This document shows, piece by piece, positions 53,101 to 63,938 of a DNA stretch of 64,000 bases; positions within the stretch are counted from its first letter, which is position 1; each line of letters begins with the position of its first letter. Source of the DNA: Apostichopus japonicus (taxonomy: Eukaryota; Echinodermata; Holothuroidea; Aspidochirotida; Stichopodidae); NCBI RefSeq assembly GCF_037975245.1, contig NC_092571.1, forward strand, positions 7,854,501-7,918,500, read 5' to 3'. The position numbers were made by a program, and so were the translations under genes. The notes beneath the pieces were generated by a model, which was given only the letters and a program-made list of their open reading frames with translations, was not told the origin of the DNA and did not search any database.

Positions 53101-56100
53101 TAGACTCCCTCACAAAATCTCCACAACTGGTAGAAAAATAATTACTGTAAGTGGTCATTTATAAATTTAGTAACGTAGTGACATAAAACCTGTCAGGAAA
53201 TGCACTTTGACCATAAGTCAGCTGGGTCTTGAAATCGTCTGAGTTTAGTGGCGGTGACGAACAAATTACATGAAATGACATCTGCCATCATTAATGTTTC
53301 TAAACAATCTTAATATGTCACGAAAAGTGATGGTCGACTTACAAGATTTGCTCGCAATGAAGATACTTGTGCCAAAGAGCGAGGGAAGCAGGCATGATAA
53401 GGAGGACTAATATCCAGCAGTAACTAATGATGAACGTCATAAATAGGCCAAACTGGTAAACAGCGGGTATCTGAAAGTTTGAAAGATTACGACAAACATC
53501 AAAAATCAAAAGGTCACCATTATTGCAGCCAACTTCAGCTTGGTCCAATCAAACATTTGTCCAAAAAATGCCAACACAAGTTATACTGAGGTCTTTTCAT
53601 CAGACAAAATGGTTAAAAAAATGATTAAATGTTGACCACCAGTTGACACAATGGTACAACCCTTAATCAGACGGAATCAGAAGTTGGAGAAAAAATAGAG
53701 GGCGTCTGACAATAATTGCTTGGCTGGATTCATTGTGTGGCCCCTTTAAGCTACTGACAGCTAAGGAAGTTCATCCCGATGTAACATCATATCATAGAAA
53801 ACTTTTATCATTGATGCAATATGGGTTAAATAGCAGATCCAGGATGTCTCAGAAGAGAGGTTTGTGGGAGAGGATAGATATCAGAATAGATACTACCAAC
53901 GTAGTGGCGTGTAATAATTAAAACATTGGTAAAATGCAAGTAATGCCTGTGAATGTAGTTTGCTAAATTTTTCAGCTATGCACTTGTTTGAAGCAAAATT
54001 ATGTTTGCAGCTAATATTTATTGCCATAGAAAGATTCCAAAGTCGGTTCTAACAGGGAAAAGACCCCACCGTCATCACTGATTCAGACATGTGACCGATA
54101 TGGTTAAGACAAATCCCCTCTTCCCACCCTCACCCAACCACTCCCACCCAGTGTAGAAAATTGCACCCCCCACTACTGAAAGAAAAATAAATTGCGTGCC
54201 AAGAAATATTTGGTTATATTTTTGGGGCAAGTCGTTACAGCCTCCCCCCCCCCCCCAAATCAAATTGTGCCCCTACGCCTATGATATTTCCACCTTTTGA
54301 AATCTACTGCCTTGGACCTGTATACTGAAATACCCAAAATTTCTGTGACATGTAGTCAGTACAGAATACAGAACAGAATAAAAAAAAAAGAGAAAACGGT
54401 CGAAATGGACTGAAAAGAAATCACAATCTATAAATTTGCTAATAAACACAACTTCATTCAGTTCAGATTCTTATTAGTAACTGGAAAATATTCATGCCTG
54501 ACGACATACATCAATTTCGTCATGTTTCTCTAAAAAGTGGTTATTTTTATTAACCTCATTCTCCCATTTCAACGCCCCCTAAACCCAGCACCCTGGGCAC
54601 GTGCCCTCCCTTGACCCCCTCCCCTAGCTACGTCACTGCTCCCACCTACTTCCCAGTAATGCTAAAGTTTTAATCAACAAGTGTCTAACTGACACACTGT
54701 CATACAGGTCTGTTAATTCACATGTACCTGAGAGGCCATGTTAGCTCCAAATGCTCCAGCAGTAGTGAAGGAGGTGAAGAAAGTGGCTACCCCTGCAACT
54801 TTAATGGTATGAGCCATCCTCAACTTCAAATCAGTGAACTGTACAGCTTGTCTGAATGTGTTGACAAATACGAAGACGTCGTCGACCCCTGCGAGGACAG
54901 TAAGAACGACGGCACATTTAGAAAATGGAATTAAAAGAAAACTTGATCCAATCAACACATCCCAAAAATCCGGGATAGAATTAGATTGCTACTATCAGTC
55001 AGTACACCCGAAATGCTCCCTGTTTTGTTAATCTAACACAAAGTATTCATTAGCACAACCTTGCAATTAGGGTACTTATGTGGACCTAAGTTATAGTCTA
55101 ATTATATATCTCACTATGCACCATTTGACATCTACTTTTTATTTTAAGTCAGTCCTGGGAAATGTTGAAACTAAGACACACACTCCTAAGCTGTGTGCTA
55201 AACAAATGGATGGCTAAAAATGACAGAGGAATTTGATTCAGTTCTCGACATTGAGTCACATTTCCAAATTGATTAATTATAATTAAGACACATGCAAAAG
55301 GCAAATTTGAAAACTTAAAAAGTTTCAATTTTTATCTACTTTGGCTTTTACTGTCAAGTTATGATACTTGGGTATTCTAGCTAATAAAATACTACTTTGT
55401 TGTATCATATGACATAAAAATAATTGTCAAAAACCTAGAAAGGGAAAATGCTGCTTTAATTTACATACCAATTCCAATCACCACAAATGCAGAGGCCAGA
55501 TTGAGCAATCCGAGGGCTTCTATTCCACAAATTACGTGATAACTGAAGTAGGCCCAAGAGAAACTAGCCAAAATGCTGATGATACCACACAATGTCAGCC
55601 ACACTGAGAACGATGTCAGAACAAAGAGCAAGGTTGCTATGGCGGCAAGAGTAGGGATGGCCAATAACAGATCATGGCGGATTGTAGCCGAGATTTCCGA
55701 ATCGAATATTTCATTCCCGCCATAAAGAACATCGACGGTACTGTTAAGAATCAATAAAAGATGTGTTAAGATGATGACGATGATGGAAACATATGAAAAC
55801 ATAGTGTCAACCTCCACAATAATAATATGCCCCTCAATCCCCCACCCCATCTGCCCCTCCCACCTCTATCACCACTCTAAGGCTGCACAGTTGCGACCAT
55901 CTAACTATGACACGGGTGGCATGCAATGCCCATGTAAATTAAGCCTATGTAAATTAAGCCTATTACAGTATATGTATCACCAGTTGTATGTAGGATGACT
56001 TAATCAGGCACAAAATTAATTTTGAAATGTTGTAGACATTTTAATGTTTGAGAAATGACAGAGACCAGCTGGTACTACATATTTTGAAGATGCATATCTT

Positions 56101-59100
56101 GAAAAGTGGAATAGCTACAGAAACATTACTAGCTGCACTACTAGCTGGCGCATAGCAAGGCCAATATTCTGCCTGAATTTAGTTACCCCATTTTTCTAAT
56201 AGGGTTGTGAATGAGTGGAACGGTTTGCCTGAGAAAGTTGTACAGTTTGCAAGTGTTTGGACAAGCACTTTAAGCATTGTAATCAGGTCTGAGTGTTTGT
56301 GTCTTCAGTTTGTTTTCCTCTCCTATAGGGTCCTTAATGGGGAATTGAGTGTCCTTCCTGATCCTTTTTTTCTACTAAACTAACGGCATAATAAAAAGGT
56401 GTCTAAAGTGTTAGCAATAACCTTTTGCAGATGGAGGCTATAGTTGCCCAAAAGATCTTTGATCATTTGTGGGGGGGGGGGGTGGGGGGGCAGAGGGTAG
56501 GAGGAAAAGGTGCAAAGGACAATTAATAATATTGAGAAACCTTGTAGTCATCTTAGTTACAATGTGCAGAGTAGGACTACTGTATAAATAGTCACACATT
56601 TGCGAAGAGGAATTGCGAAGAGGAATTGCGAAGAGGAATTGCGAAGAGGAAAAAGGAGAAAATAAGATCAATATAATACTTCATTTTGAATTTTTCAGTT
56701 CTGCATTAATTCTCTGTACAGCACATGAGAAAACCACTAAGACTCTTTAATTACATACATGACAAGAAGGTAGTATTAACAGTTAACCGTAGAAACCTGG
56801 GCAAATCAAGGATATATGAATGATTTATGAGCGCATTTATAAATTAGCAAAACACATACACCCACGCTTTCGATGCTTTTAGCATCTTATCTCGGGAGTG
56901 CGAGGATATTATGATGAGCTACTTGATTATTAATGAGAAGAAACTTCCTCTTCTTCTTCTCTTTCTAGGGAGGTGGGGGTGAGGGGGGGGGGTTCTACCT
57001 CTTGCTCGAAAGGTCTACAAGAGGGATACCTGAATTCAAGTCGCTACATTTTCACTGAACAAGCAGCAATCATAGCAATGAATATGGAAACATATGGCAA
57101 TGCAAAAGCAGCATCTTCGTTTATTCTGTATAGTATAGGTCTTTTATAGACACCTAAAACTGAATGGTAGGATGATGAAGACTAAAAAATGAAAAATAAA
57201 CTGGAGGCAAAATTTGTTTCGAATATTATTCGAATGTTAACCTTTTTAACTTTGTCTTCATTTTCTTTAAAATAAGGGAGAAAATTGAATATACTTATAA
57301 GAGCAGAGGATCCTTGCATGGCTACATGGTTATTATATTGATAAGCAACTATTAAAAAGGGCCTACTCTAGCAGTGGCGTAGCTAGAGGTTTTGGGACCC
57401 GGGTGCAAGGGTAGAAAATTGCGCCCCCCCCCCAATTCTGAAAGATAAATAAATTGCGCGCGAAGCGCGCACAATATATTGGTTAGATTTTTCTGGCAAG
57501 TCATTACAGCCCCCCCCCCCCAAATCAAATTGTGCTCCTACGATATTTCCACCTTTCGAAATCTGCCTTGGAACTGTATACTGAAATACCCGAAATTTCC
57601 ATGACATGTAGTCATTACAAATACAGAACAGAATTAAAAAAAAGAGAAAACGGTCGAAATGAATTGAAAAGAAATCACAATCTATACTGTACTCTAGGCA
57701 GACATGAATAATTCATTATAATTCATGAATTTTCAGAACACACCCACGTTTGCACCCTCATGTTCACCTTCATGATGGCAATTTTTAAAAGTCAATGCAT
57801 TTCAAAGGAAAAGAAGAGATGCAAAGAGTAAGCTTTACTTTAGAAAAGATACAACAACAAACCATTAATGAAATATACAGTAGATTCCAACTTGTAAGCT
57901 TATATAGCTGTGACAAACAGAGTCATAAACAAGACGCCAAGTGTCAACTCAGTATGTTAAAAATATATGACCACATTCTGGCCCTTGTCTTTTTCAAGTA
58001 TCTTTGATAATCATGAAAACGGAGAGATCTTGAGCCTGTCGTTAACCTAAATTTGTCTTGCAAAAGTGGAGATATCATTTGGCAATGTTTGCCTACTCTG
58101 TAACTATCCCTTAGGAATACACAACCAAATATAGAACACACAAGTGGTGGAAGGAATGATATAAATCACGGAACGAAAAGAAAAATGTTTGAGAATTAAG
58201 TCGTAAAATGAATGACGTCTAGTTCCATGTATCAAACAAATATAGCATTGAGTGGTTGATGGAACTGTATATTCAAAACTGCACATAAAGCACACGTTTG
58301 TGAAGTCAGAAAAATAGCATAGTTCAAAAGTAGCAACTTCAAGTGGGGGGGGGGCAGGGGAGGTGGCACTCAAGCACGGTCAGAAAAAAAGTATTTTTCC
58401 CGGGAACATAAATCCGACGAAGTCGGATTTCCCACCGTGGAACGCAGTGTAGGGGGTGTCTGAAGCTTTTTGAAAATTGAAGACCCAATTGACGCTATTT
58501 GGTGGCCCATTTTGCAGTGATTGCCAGTGTACTACACATGTGTTAAACCATGTTACGGTAGCACATGAGTCGTTTTTATCCTGTATAAAATTTCAGCAAG
58601 TTCCCTACCTTTTTAAATTTCACATTCACTTGATATATTTTCTAAGTAATTGCACTTTTCCGAATAGGATTTCATATCTCTGGGACCTCAACAAGTTCAT
58701 TGTTGTATGCTGTACGGTAGTACTACATTAAAGCCGTCGCGGTTAGTCCGATCAGCCACACCATGCCATGTTAAAATTCGCTGTGTATCATGCAAGACCA
58801 GGCTGCTTCAACATCGCCGCAAATGACCAATCAGAGAACGATATTTCGTCAACACCCACGAAGGCACGGGGGCGTTGCCAAAATATCGTTCTGTGATTGG
58901 TCAATTTGCAGTATCCCAGCCCGGGAATTAGCTAAGACAGCGAGCGCCTTTTTGTTCCTTGGGCTATTTCTAGATCGATAATAAAACAATTGAATAGCAC
59001 TGAAAAACCACAGCGCGTGTTACAGATGCGGCGAGATGCCTGTCATAGTTGTTTATTCTTTATTTTTTTCTACTTATTTTTTTACAAAGACCCCGTGAAA

Positions 59101-61951
59101 AAGGATTGGCATTAAACTCTATTATTTATACCGTCGCTATCTGCGGGTCTTTATAGGCCTACGTGCACTTTTTTAACATAAAACTTTTGAAACTAGTGGT
59201 CACTAACAATCGCTAGCGTTGTGCGGTAGTCGGATTTCACACAACCGGTAGTGTTGCAACATGAATCCCGGTATCGTAACTACAACCGGTATTTTCCTCA
59301 ACTTTCATCTATGGTTCAAAGCACTTAGTTACGAGACTGTCAATGTCATACATTCAATATGCATAGCCTAGGCTACAGTATGTTCATACTCTTACACGCA
59401 CGGTTATAAAAAATATAAAAAATAACACGCTATATTAGGGCCTTTGTTTTTTAACATACACTTCCAAAAGAAAAGCACAAACCTTGGAAAAAAGCAACCC
59501 ACACCATCCTTCATTTATACTCGACGTACGATATTAGATTATCATGTTCGCACATGGATTAAACTACAGTAGTAAGCCGTACACAAAAAGAAATTGGGGG
59601 TTCCCCACTACTCCATGATATTGGAATAGGGCAACCCCTTCAAGTTCAAAATGAAAAGTTTTTAACTATCAACAAGTCACCACGTGTTTGGAACGGTTCT
59701 AGGACAAAATCCCCCCAGACAAAATCCCCCCAGACAAAAGCCCCCCGGACAAAATCCCCCCGAACAAAATCCCCCCGGACAAAATCCCCCCAGCCAAAAT
59801 CCCCCCCGCCAAAATCCCCCCCGCCAAAATCCCCCCGAACCAAAATCCCCCCGGACAAGATCCCCCCAGACAATATCCCCCTGACCCATACAAAGCCTGC
59901 CTGCAACAACCAGGGATGGCCCAGGTGTGACAGTCAAGGCATGGTTAGGGTACCGGTCAGGGGACTGGTCAGGGTACCAGTCAGGGTACCAGTCAGGGTA
60001 CTGGGGAGCGTAACTGTGAGGGCTCCTGTTAGGGTACCTGTGAGGGTACCGGTCAAGGTACTGGTCAGGGTACCGGTGATCATGCATGTGATTTTGGCTT
60101 GAAGGATTTTGTCCAGGGGGATTTTGGCTCGGGGGGATTTTGTCCGGGGGGATTTTGTCCGGGTGGGTTTTGTCCGGGGGGATTTTGTCCGGGGGGATTT
60201 TGTCCTGTCACCGTTTGGAACTTCAGACAATAAGAATGTAACATAGGGGCTACGTAAATACGGGATTATAAACTACATACATAAGAATAGTACTGATTTA
60301 TTCATATCGTTAATCGGCTGTTGTTTACTCCAGAAAATATACTTTCAATATGTACAATATCTATCTTTCGTACAAAAAATCTTAAAAATTAAAAAAGTGG
60401 CGAAAGATAACTATAAATGACATCGTGGAACCCCCCGCATTAATAAACGAATCCATTTCATTACAGCATCAACTCTCAAGTACCGCACAGCAGTGTGTAC
60501 CAGTACCGTACCCTAGGCTATAATAATATACAGTCCCGTGCGAAGATGGATTTAAACTGGATATACTCCCTGCAGTTTTGGCTCAAAATTTATCAAATCG
60601 TTATAATTATTATAACAAAATGAGGTGAAATGAAGGGTAAGATTTTGTACATGGGAACCTTCACAATCATTGTTTGAAGGAAAAATAAATAACGAAAATT
60701 TCAGAATAACTTTGAAGTCCCGTAACATGCTGAGCCCAAGTAACGTTCGATATTTGGTGTAGCCTAGGTCCAAATGACTTTGTGAAAAGTTGATTCGTTA
60801 ATATATAGGTCTAGGCCAGTACGTAAATTGATCAGATATTATTCAAACTAAGAACACAGAAACCAGAAATAAACGTGTTTTCTTTTCTTTATTTCAAATA
60901 GTAACACTTTTCATTTTTCCCTTTCCATCTTTCTTTCTTTCTTCCTCCCTCTTCATGTTTTTGCTGTCTGTTTTTTAATTTTTTTGATCTCTGCTCCAAA
61001 ATTTCCCGCGAGTGACTAAAATTTCCCGGGAACGAGGTTCCCGGGATACCTCCTATTTCCTGGCCTGTACTCAAGAGGGACTTTAAGCAGAAATTCACTT
61101 TGATTATAGCACTGCTCTTAGTCCAGATTGTATATCTTGATATCGCTTTGAATGTTCGATAAATGAAGGAATGGAATGGAAAGTCCTTAATGTTGATACA
61201 ACTGATTTTATTTGGGTTTCTGGTGATAGATGTGGTTGTATAAACTATTTCCATATTAATATTTGCATATTCATTAATGACATCCATGTATTGGAGTGTT
61301 AGGTACAATTACCGGGAATTGAATAAGTTATATTATCTGATAAATAATTTCGAGTTCAATTAGCTCCCTTACCATCTACACTGTATGTATAAGGATATAC
61401 TACAGTATTATTCCACGGGTGCTGTACATGTTCTAGCATTGTAGGATGAGATATATCATCATATCATTATTCTTGATTAAAAATGAGGCTTATTATATTG
61501 ATAGCAAATGCATGTCAGTGTTCAGAGGTCGCTTTCATTATCCGTGGATATATAAGGGATGAACGCTATGATTTTCTATTTGACATCACATTTTACTACT
61601 TCTTTATTTTTATGTTTTCCATAGCAGCTAGGAAGAACGTCAATAAATGTTAGAACTGATTTATCTGCGTTTTTGGCATTTATTTGACTGGTCCACATGC
61701 CCCTCCCCATCCTTAAAGGCCCAGCCGGTTTCATAAATACAACATGTTCTTACAGTATAAGCAGAGACATCCCCACCCCCTCCCCCACCCCCCTCCCCCA
61801 CCCCATTTGTGATCATGTAAATTACTCACTCCGTGGAGGCATTCTTCAAAAGTTCTTTGTACGAGACGATGAAGTCGTAATACCTCTCGTACTGCTCCTC
61901 GGTGCTAAGGATGACGGTCGGATCTTCACCTATCGGCCTACCAAACCAAAC
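35116..61951 (-). CDS. DISP3: Dispatched-family RND protein, DISP3/PTCHD2-like (5' partial, 14 exons)
   Basis: Exons in transcript order: 61830-61951, 55469-55740, 54728-54888, 53343-53470, 52318-52529, 50861-51040, 48998-49363, 47750-47965, 41480-41724, 40113-40245, 39149-39297, 37389-37668, 36200-36363, 35116-35478. Phases agree at every junction: 2991 nt, 996 residues plus stop. The sterol-sensing half begins at about residue 52 (DLLLAIPTLAAIATLLFVLT) and contains GIGVDDVFVFVNTFRQA. A later membrane half holds AVEAVSLSILVGSSVDYCIH and KFGKIVAINTLVAIFYTLTV. The paired Asp of GVDD and the Asp of SSVDY sit where Dispatched proteins carry the intramembrane aspartates proposed to use a cation gradient. 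A basic cytoplasmic loop (exon at 52318) and a Pro/Thr-rich luminal stretch lie between. The SSVDY region and C-terminal half resemble DISP3 more than DISP1, from memory. The N-terminus (first TM and first ectodomain) is missing from the model. Confidence 0.9.
36384..36860. repeat. AT-rich tandem array beside a DISP3-like exon
   Basis: Four units of about 105-125 bp containing aaaaccagatcaaatgttgt and strings of aatataaaacatat. It starts about 20 bp upstream (- strand sense) of the acceptor of exon 36200-36363. Confidence 0.88.
38200..39118. repeat. About 48-bp tandem array beside a DISP3-like exon
   Basis: Roughly 19 copies of a unit like agtgccaattctttaataaa followed by accctccacaacatatcaag and acgaaaatt. 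It begins about 30 bp after the donor of exon 39149-39297. Open frames within it are repeat artefacts. Confidence 0.93.
41132..41264. mobile_element. Hairpin MITE, copy 2, arms nearly perfect
   Basis: Arms of about 56 nt (41132-41187 and 41209-41264), including GGCCTGACGTTTCGATCCTA, are separated by an A-rich loop and differ at only a few positions. It lies about 215 bp beyond the DISP3-like exon at 41480-41724. Confidence 0.85.
42165..42348. mobile_element. Possible hAT-like MITE
   Basis: Ends CAGGGCTGCATTTAC and, inverted, CAGAGCTGGATTTCC, 184 bp apart. No flanking 8-bp duplication is visible. Interior words gggccatatggg and ggggccctga. Confidence 0.4.
43110..43191. repeat. C/G-rich dispersed repeat, copy 2
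   Basis: Second copy of the 1-80 repeat. It lies inside the 4.8-kb TIR element at 42702-47519 and is preceded by a G-rich inverted stretch (gcggggggaggggggcgg). Confidence 0.7.
44680..45075 (+). repeat. Dispersed repeat A, copy 2
   Basis: Copy of 655-1045, inside the 4.8-kb TIR element. The matching short frame is at 44830-44967. Confidence 0.8.
45388..46137. repeat. Dispersed repeat B, uninterrupted copy
   Basis: About 750 bp, from aactatcaac through ggctgttgtttactccagaa to aaacgtgttttcttttcttt. It is closely matched by 59639-60907 apart from the insertion there, and lies inside the 4.8-kb TIR element. Confidence 0.88.
47750..47965 (-). CDS. DISP3: Follistatin/Kazal-like module exon within the DISP3-like gene
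   Basis: A 216-nt exon, phase 1 at both ends, encoding about residues 481-552 of the visible chain. It has ten cysteines in the order of an agrin/follistatin module: C-x4-C-x5-C-x9-C-x-C-x3-C, then a Kazal part with DPVCDNLGVTHVNECSLKHE and a last Cys in VYRRAC. The donor was placed at GTCAGT (gtcagtatat) because an earlier GTTAAT would drop the last Kazal cysteine and break the frame of the next exon. The module would lie in the second extracytoplasmic loop, after the Thr/Pro-rich stretch from exon 48998-49363. Kazal modules often bind proteases or growth factors; whether this one inhibits a protease is unknown. Confidence 0.85.
48431..48740. mobile_element. TTAA MITE, copy 2, left end missing
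   Basis: Matches 4560-4883 from ggtaatctgacc to gcctttaa. The left inverted end is absent. It lies in the DISP3-like intron between exons 48998-49363 and 47750-47965. Confidence 0.65.
50405..50815. repeat. About 60-bp tandem array
   Basis: Seven copies of a unit like agtgtgagtaatatgataat followed by cccacacggaccgataatgt. It ends about 45 bp from the DISP3-like exon at 50861-51040. The 165-residue frame through it is an artefact. Confidence 0.92.
52636..52960. repeat. GCTTGC/GCAAGC word-rich region
   Basis: About 325 bp dense in caagc and gcttg words in both orientations (gcaagcttgc, gcttgtgcaagc, gcgcttgc, gcatgcaagc) without a fixed period. DISP3-like intron. Confidence 0.65.
54150..54435. 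repeat. Dispersed repeat C, copy 1
   Basis: Shares cattacagcc-type C tracts, tgtatactgaaataccc and gagaaaacggtcgaaatg with 57408-57685. About 200 bp on is an inverted terminus ccctagctacgtcactg (54625-54644). Confidence 0.8.
54728..55740 (-). CDS. DISP3: Two exons encoding the sterol-sensing-domain core of the DISP3-like protein
   Basis: Exons 55469-55740 and 54728-54888 join in phase 1 inside a Gly codon and together give about five hydrophobic segments. The junction builds the TM4 motif GIGVDDVFVFVNTFRQA. It is followed by VAGVATFFTSFTTAGAFGAN, the segment typical of SSD/RND proteins in which small residues pack beside TM4. The next exon (53343-53470) continues with YQFGLFMTFIISYCWILVLL. 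Confidence 0.9.
56597..56650. repeat. 14-bp tandem repeat
   Basis: Four copies of gcgaagaggaatt(t). Confidence 0.9.
57370..57690. mobile_element. Dispersed repeat C, copy 2, with a CAGTGGCGTAGCTAG end
   Basis: Begins CAGTGGCGTAGCTAG, a hAT-like terminus, then gives the body shared with 54150-54435. It lacks the right terminus, while the other copy lacks the left one, so together they suggest one full element. Confidence 0.6.
58819..58909. repeat. Inverted repeat with CCAAT-bearing arms
   Basis: The left arm 58819-58857 (gaccaatcagagaacgatat) pairs with the right arm 58870-58909 (atatcgttctgtgattggtc) around a 12-nt G/C-rich loop. It could be a small hairpin MITE; CCAAT boxes on both strands also allow a promoter reading. 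Confidence 0.75.
59639..60907. repeat. Dispersed repeat B, copy interrupted by a foldback element
   Basis: Matches 45388-46137 up to gtttggaac (59694) and resumes at 60213 after a 518-bp insertion. Confidence 0.88.
59695..60212. mobile_element. Foldback transposon nested in repeat B, 9-bp target duplication
   Basis: 518 bp. The left end GGTTCTAGGACAAAATCCCC pairs with the inverted right end GGTGACAGGACAAAATCCCC. The arms are tandem 15-bp units of gacaaaatcccccca type (about 12 on the left, 6 on the right). The core is a tandem 12-bp repeat (ggtaccggtcag type, 59945-60080). GTTTGGAAC at 59686-59694 is duplicated at 60213-60221, and the empty site is seen in the other copy at about 45437. Confidence 0.9.
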
Positions 61952-62560
61952 CTGCAACATTTGAAGAAAATCCAAAAGAAAAAATCCTTGCAATGACTGT
62001 GTATTAATAAACAGACCCATTAGAAAACAACTTAATTCAAAAATGGCAATTTCTAAACTACTATCTTTTTCCACGAATTTCCAATAAAAAATCAAACCGC
62101 AACATTGTACATACAAAATCCTACAAACGATATCTTTTGAGTACCTGCTATTTCTACAGTACTATGTAACAATTCATGGAGAGTTCAGAGCTTTGGACAT
62201 GTATGGGAAATGAAGTCAAAATGTATTCTTCTTTCTGTGGCCACCTCAGAAATAACAGATTGTTGAGCAGCATGCAATAACAGTTAAGTGAGTATATATC
62301 TACCCCTAGCTGATTTGCTACAAACTCAAATAATGGTCACTGAATGGTTTACTGGCAATCTCAGAGCAAATTTCCTTCATTGCAATATTCACTACCTGTC
62401 CATAATATTCCCCCCCCCCCCCTTTTAATAATGGATACTTCCATTCAGTTTTCTCACAATAGAGCATTTTTATGATATAATATAGCCTTGTATCAATTAA
62501 GGTGTAAAATAGCACTGATCTTTTTAACTTTCAGATAAATCTTGGGGCAAATTTGTCTAT

Positions 62561-62605
62561 GTTTAACCATGGAGGTAAAAACAGTTTTTACCTCCATGGT
62601 TTAAC
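62561..62605. repeat. Perfect 45-bp palindrome
   Basis: Arms GTTTAACCATGGAGGTAAAA plus AC and their exact inverse are separated by a single A. Twenty-two base pairs pair without mismatch. Confidence 0.95.
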
Positions 62606-63163
62606 TAGTCGTGCAGGCCGATCCATACAAAAGATTAAAATCTGCATGCATACCAGTATACTGGCCCCTCAAGGTGACTTAACAAGGACAAATTTGATGG
62701 CACACACAAGCAATTAACACAAATTATTTTGTAGCTTGTTTATTATATATAGGGGTTTGCAGACCTTTACCTCCTGGTCCCGTTCAAGCCATAGGGGAGT
62801 GATAGAGGGTGCAAGAGTGGGGTTGGCTAGTGGGATTTATAAATTATAACTACCACCCCAGCCCTAGCCTAGCCCCTCCCTCGATTCACCTCAATTTCCA
62901 GGTACGTATTGTACAATAAAGCAATGACAATTATACAGATGTCATTAGCATATAGTATCGCTACCTGCAAGAAGAATCTTGCTCCATTTCAGAGATAGAA
63001 TTGTTTAAAAGCTGTGCCTGGGAGTCATTTTATGTTGTGATATATTGTAACGCAAGGCTCTAAAACCTTTTACTTTGTTCACATGCATGGGATATAACCA
63101 GCTCGTCATGCTGGCAAACAAAATTGTGTAGGCATAAAAATGTGTTGCCATTAGTTACGCTGG

Positions 63164-63938
63164 GGTGAGTGATTCTGGGGTGTTACTAAAACGAATGACA
63201 ATTGCGTTACACATAACGAATGACAATATGTTGTAAACACTAAAAAATTGCGTTGACTAAAACGAATGACAGTAATGACAGCACAGACATTTGCTTCAAC
63301 CGGATATCACAGTTCAGACTTCGTGGGTATATTAAAGCCACGCAAACCGACTGGACGCAAAGTGCGTGGCTTACGTGAATTAGTAAAGTACGGACAAGAA
63401 GATACAAACGCACCTTATAGTAAGCGAAATTGTACCTCTGATTTTAAAAGACCTTATAGTAAGCGAAATTGTACGTCTGATTTTAAAAGTAAATTTAACG
63501 TCATTTTTCCGATATTAATTGTTAGAAACTAACAATACTATCATCTTGAAACGGCTTCAGTTATCTTTTTATATAAATATGCAGAGGTAAATGTCGAAAG
63601 CACAACACGCATTCTCACAAAAAACTTTCCCTGTGGTTTCTATCCGTAAATTACACCAAAACCCTGCAACCACGTAACATGCGATTTTCCTCAAATCATT
63701 TTTGCGCAGAAAACCAATAACCGCATTTACTCCACCCACTCATTCTATCTCCACTCACCACTGTCCTTCGTTGTCCTTCGTTGTCATTCGTTGTCATTCG
63801 TTGTCATTCGCTGTCATTCGCTGTCATTAGCGAATGATATTTAACCCTGTACAAAGTCAATTGTCATTCGGTCATTCGCTGTCATTCGTTTTAGTTTGTC
63901 CCTGATTCCGCACTGACGAAAACAGCGCTTACTTACAA
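63164..63938. mobile_element. Foldback-like element with CGAATGACA arms
   Basis: The left arm has spaced aacgaatgaca units. The right arm (63764-63896) has about ten ttgtcattcg units in inverse orientation, and ACTAAAACGAATGACA pairs between ends. An 11-bp direct repeat, AGTTACGCTGG, lies at 63153-63163 and 63939-63949. The interior has a 37-bp direct duplication near 63413-63488. The exact ends are uncertain because the right flank is about 30 bp longer outside the paired part. Confidence 0.65.

Noticed and set aside
59646-60230. Long frames on both strands resembling Gly- or Pro-rich repeat proteins
   Set aside because: They are readings of the 15-bp and 12-bp tandem units of the foldback element, open in several frames at once, with no splice or start context.
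63266-63532. 88-codon frame with an internal duplicated peptide
   Set aside because: It lies within the foldback-like element and reflects a 37-bp DNA duplication; no protein signature.
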